A DNA stretch of 64,000 bases from the NCBI RefSeq assembly GCF_019249215.1, contig NZ_JAESDI010000007.1, positions 62,001 to 126,000 on the forward strand. Direction: 5' to 3'. The stretch is from Alteromonas lipotrueae. GTDB lineage: Bacteria; Pseudomonadota; Gammaproteobacteria; Enterobacterales; Alteromonadaceae. Position 1 is the first letter of the stretch. Each line of letters starts with the position of its first letter. The position numbers and the translations under genes are program-made. Below the pieces are notes generated by a model that searched no databases, was not told where the DNA came from, and saw only the letters and a list, made by a program, of their open reading frames with translations. Below are positions 63,281-64,000 of the stretch, piece by piece.

Positions 63281-64000
63281 ATGTTACTTGAAACCCTAGT
63301 ACCTATGTTCATTCTATTGGGCTTTGCTACTGTACTGCAAACCTTAAGCGGGTTTGGCTTTGGGTTGATGGTGGTATCTAGTTTCACCTTGTTTAATTTA
63401 CTTCCCCTTACGGCGACCACTTTTTTAATTAGCGTTTTAGGGTTAGTTAATTCAACCAGTATTGTCTTGAAGAATGTTCACCTTATCCACCGCAAAGCCT
63501 TCACGCTTGTGTTGATTGGCGGCATACCTTTTATCGCAGTAGGCTATGCTCTGCTTGAATATCTGTCCGCTGGATTGTCGGTTTGGTTAAATATTCTGCT
63601 TGGGCTGGCAATATTAACCTGCTGTTTGCTACTTATTGTGAAAAGAAGCCAATCTGCCGCCTCAGGCAAAGGCTGGGGATTTTTGGTGTCTGGTGCATTG
63701 GGCGGCATATTAGGTGGGCTGTTTTCTACTTTTGGTCCACCCGTTGTATTTCAGTGTTATCGCCAAAATTGGTCTGTGCACGAAGTGCGATACACCCTGC
63801 TTGCAATCTTCAGTGTTACCGCGCTTATCCGTTTAGCCATGGTGCCGTTTGGTACACTGCCCGATCATACTACGGTTATATCTACCCTCTTTGCTATCCC
63901 CTTGATATTGGTATTTACACGCCTTGGTAGGCTGCTAGCTGCGCGGATTGAGCCTAGCGTGGTAAGATTACTGGCCATTAGTGCATTAGCGCTTAGTGGG
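63281..64000 (+). CDS. TauE/SafE (TSUP) family exporter, 3' end outside window
   Basis: The ATG at 63281 opens 240 codons without a stop up to the window edge. Repeated helices and glycine motifs (LQTLSGFGFGLMVVSSFTLF near the start and GALGGILGGLFSTFGPPVVFQCYR in the middle) identify the TSUP/DUF81 family, whose members export sulfite or organosulfur anions. The linkage to a sulfite dehydrogenase and YeiH strengthens a sulfite/sulfonate role. AGGTG lies about 11 bases upstream. Confidence 0.9.
   Translation, partial: MLLETLVPMFILLGFATVLQTLSGFGFGLMVVSSFTLFNLLPLTATTFLISVLGLVNSTSIVLKNVHLIHRKAFTLVLIGGIPFIAVGYALLEYLSAGLSVWLNILLGLAILTCCLLLIVKRSQSAASGKGWGFLVSGALGGILGGLFSTFGPPVVFQCYRQNWSVHEVRYTLLAIFSVTALIRLAMVPFGTLPDHTTVISTLFAIPLILVFTRLGRLLAARIEPSVVRLLAISALALSG

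Noticed and set aside
1-64000. Search for CRISPR arrays, tRNA/rRNA genes, insertion sequences, prophage or defence islands
   Set aside because: None seen: no cloverleaf-like sequence, no transposase or integrase motifs, and no spaced repeats. A tRNA or structured RNA missed by eye is possible.

Overview
The window looks like chromosomal DNA from a marine gammaproteobacterium of the Alteromonadaceae, most probably Alteromonas or a close relative. This is inferred from gene content and order, moderate G+C and protein style, without a database search. The strongest anchors are the conserved block queG / nnrD-tsaE-amiB-mutL-miaA-hfq-hflX-hflK-hflC, the rpsF-rpsR-rplI ribosomal operon, hemH, hemE, dnaB and zur. 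No rRNA, tRNA, CRISPR array, transposase, integrase or phage gene was recognised. Most of the window is core genome, with several accessory metabolic modules.

Layout. Positions 1-6.4 kb: the end of an aldehyde dehydrogenase coupled to an acetolactate-synthase-like ThDP enzyme, an unusual lipoprotein-type intradiol dioxygenase, a DUF4112 membrane protein, ferrochelatase and an AbgT-family transporter. 6.6-17.8 kb: the hfl/hfq/miaA/mutL/amiB/tsaE/nnrD superoperon with divergent queG. 17.8-25.4 kb: a hypothetical protein, hemE, a candidate small RNA, nudC, rsd, the overlapping trio zur-cheX-yjbQ, an OmpA-family porin with thrombospondin-3 repeats, and dnaB. 25.6-33.5 kb: a small lipoprotein, an ECF sigma/anti-sigma/adhesin-like triad, a MOSC protein and an RND efflux pair. 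33.9-35.1 kb: rpsF-rpsR-rplI with a structured leader. 35.3-41.6 kb: a signalling block of two soluble histidine kinases, LexA-boxed yebG, an Aer-like receptor and a soluble zinc-binding (CZB) chemoreceptor.

41.7-57.2 kb: a beta-glucoside/beta-glucan utilisation locus. A LacI regulator, a GPH-type transporter and a GH1 beta-glucosidase lie on the minus strand. A FucP/GluP-like transporter and a GH3 exo-glucanase lipoprotein lie on the plus strand. Matching LacI-type operators sit in front of both halves. Between them is a complete haem acquisition operon (TonB-dependent receptor, HmuY-like lipoprotein, HmuTUV, HugZ) behind a Fur-box-like sequence.

57.3-64.0 kb: a sulfur-oxyanion module. An apparent minus-strand operon encodes an aldo/keto reductase, a TauD-like dioxygenase, a YeiH-type exporter and a SorAB-like sulfite dehydrogenase. 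A HutC-type GntR regulator precedes it, and a TauE/SafE exporter is divergent and runs off the window end. Taken together this suggests catabolism of an unidentified organosulfur compound with sulfite oxidation and export. It is the most interesting candidate system in the window.
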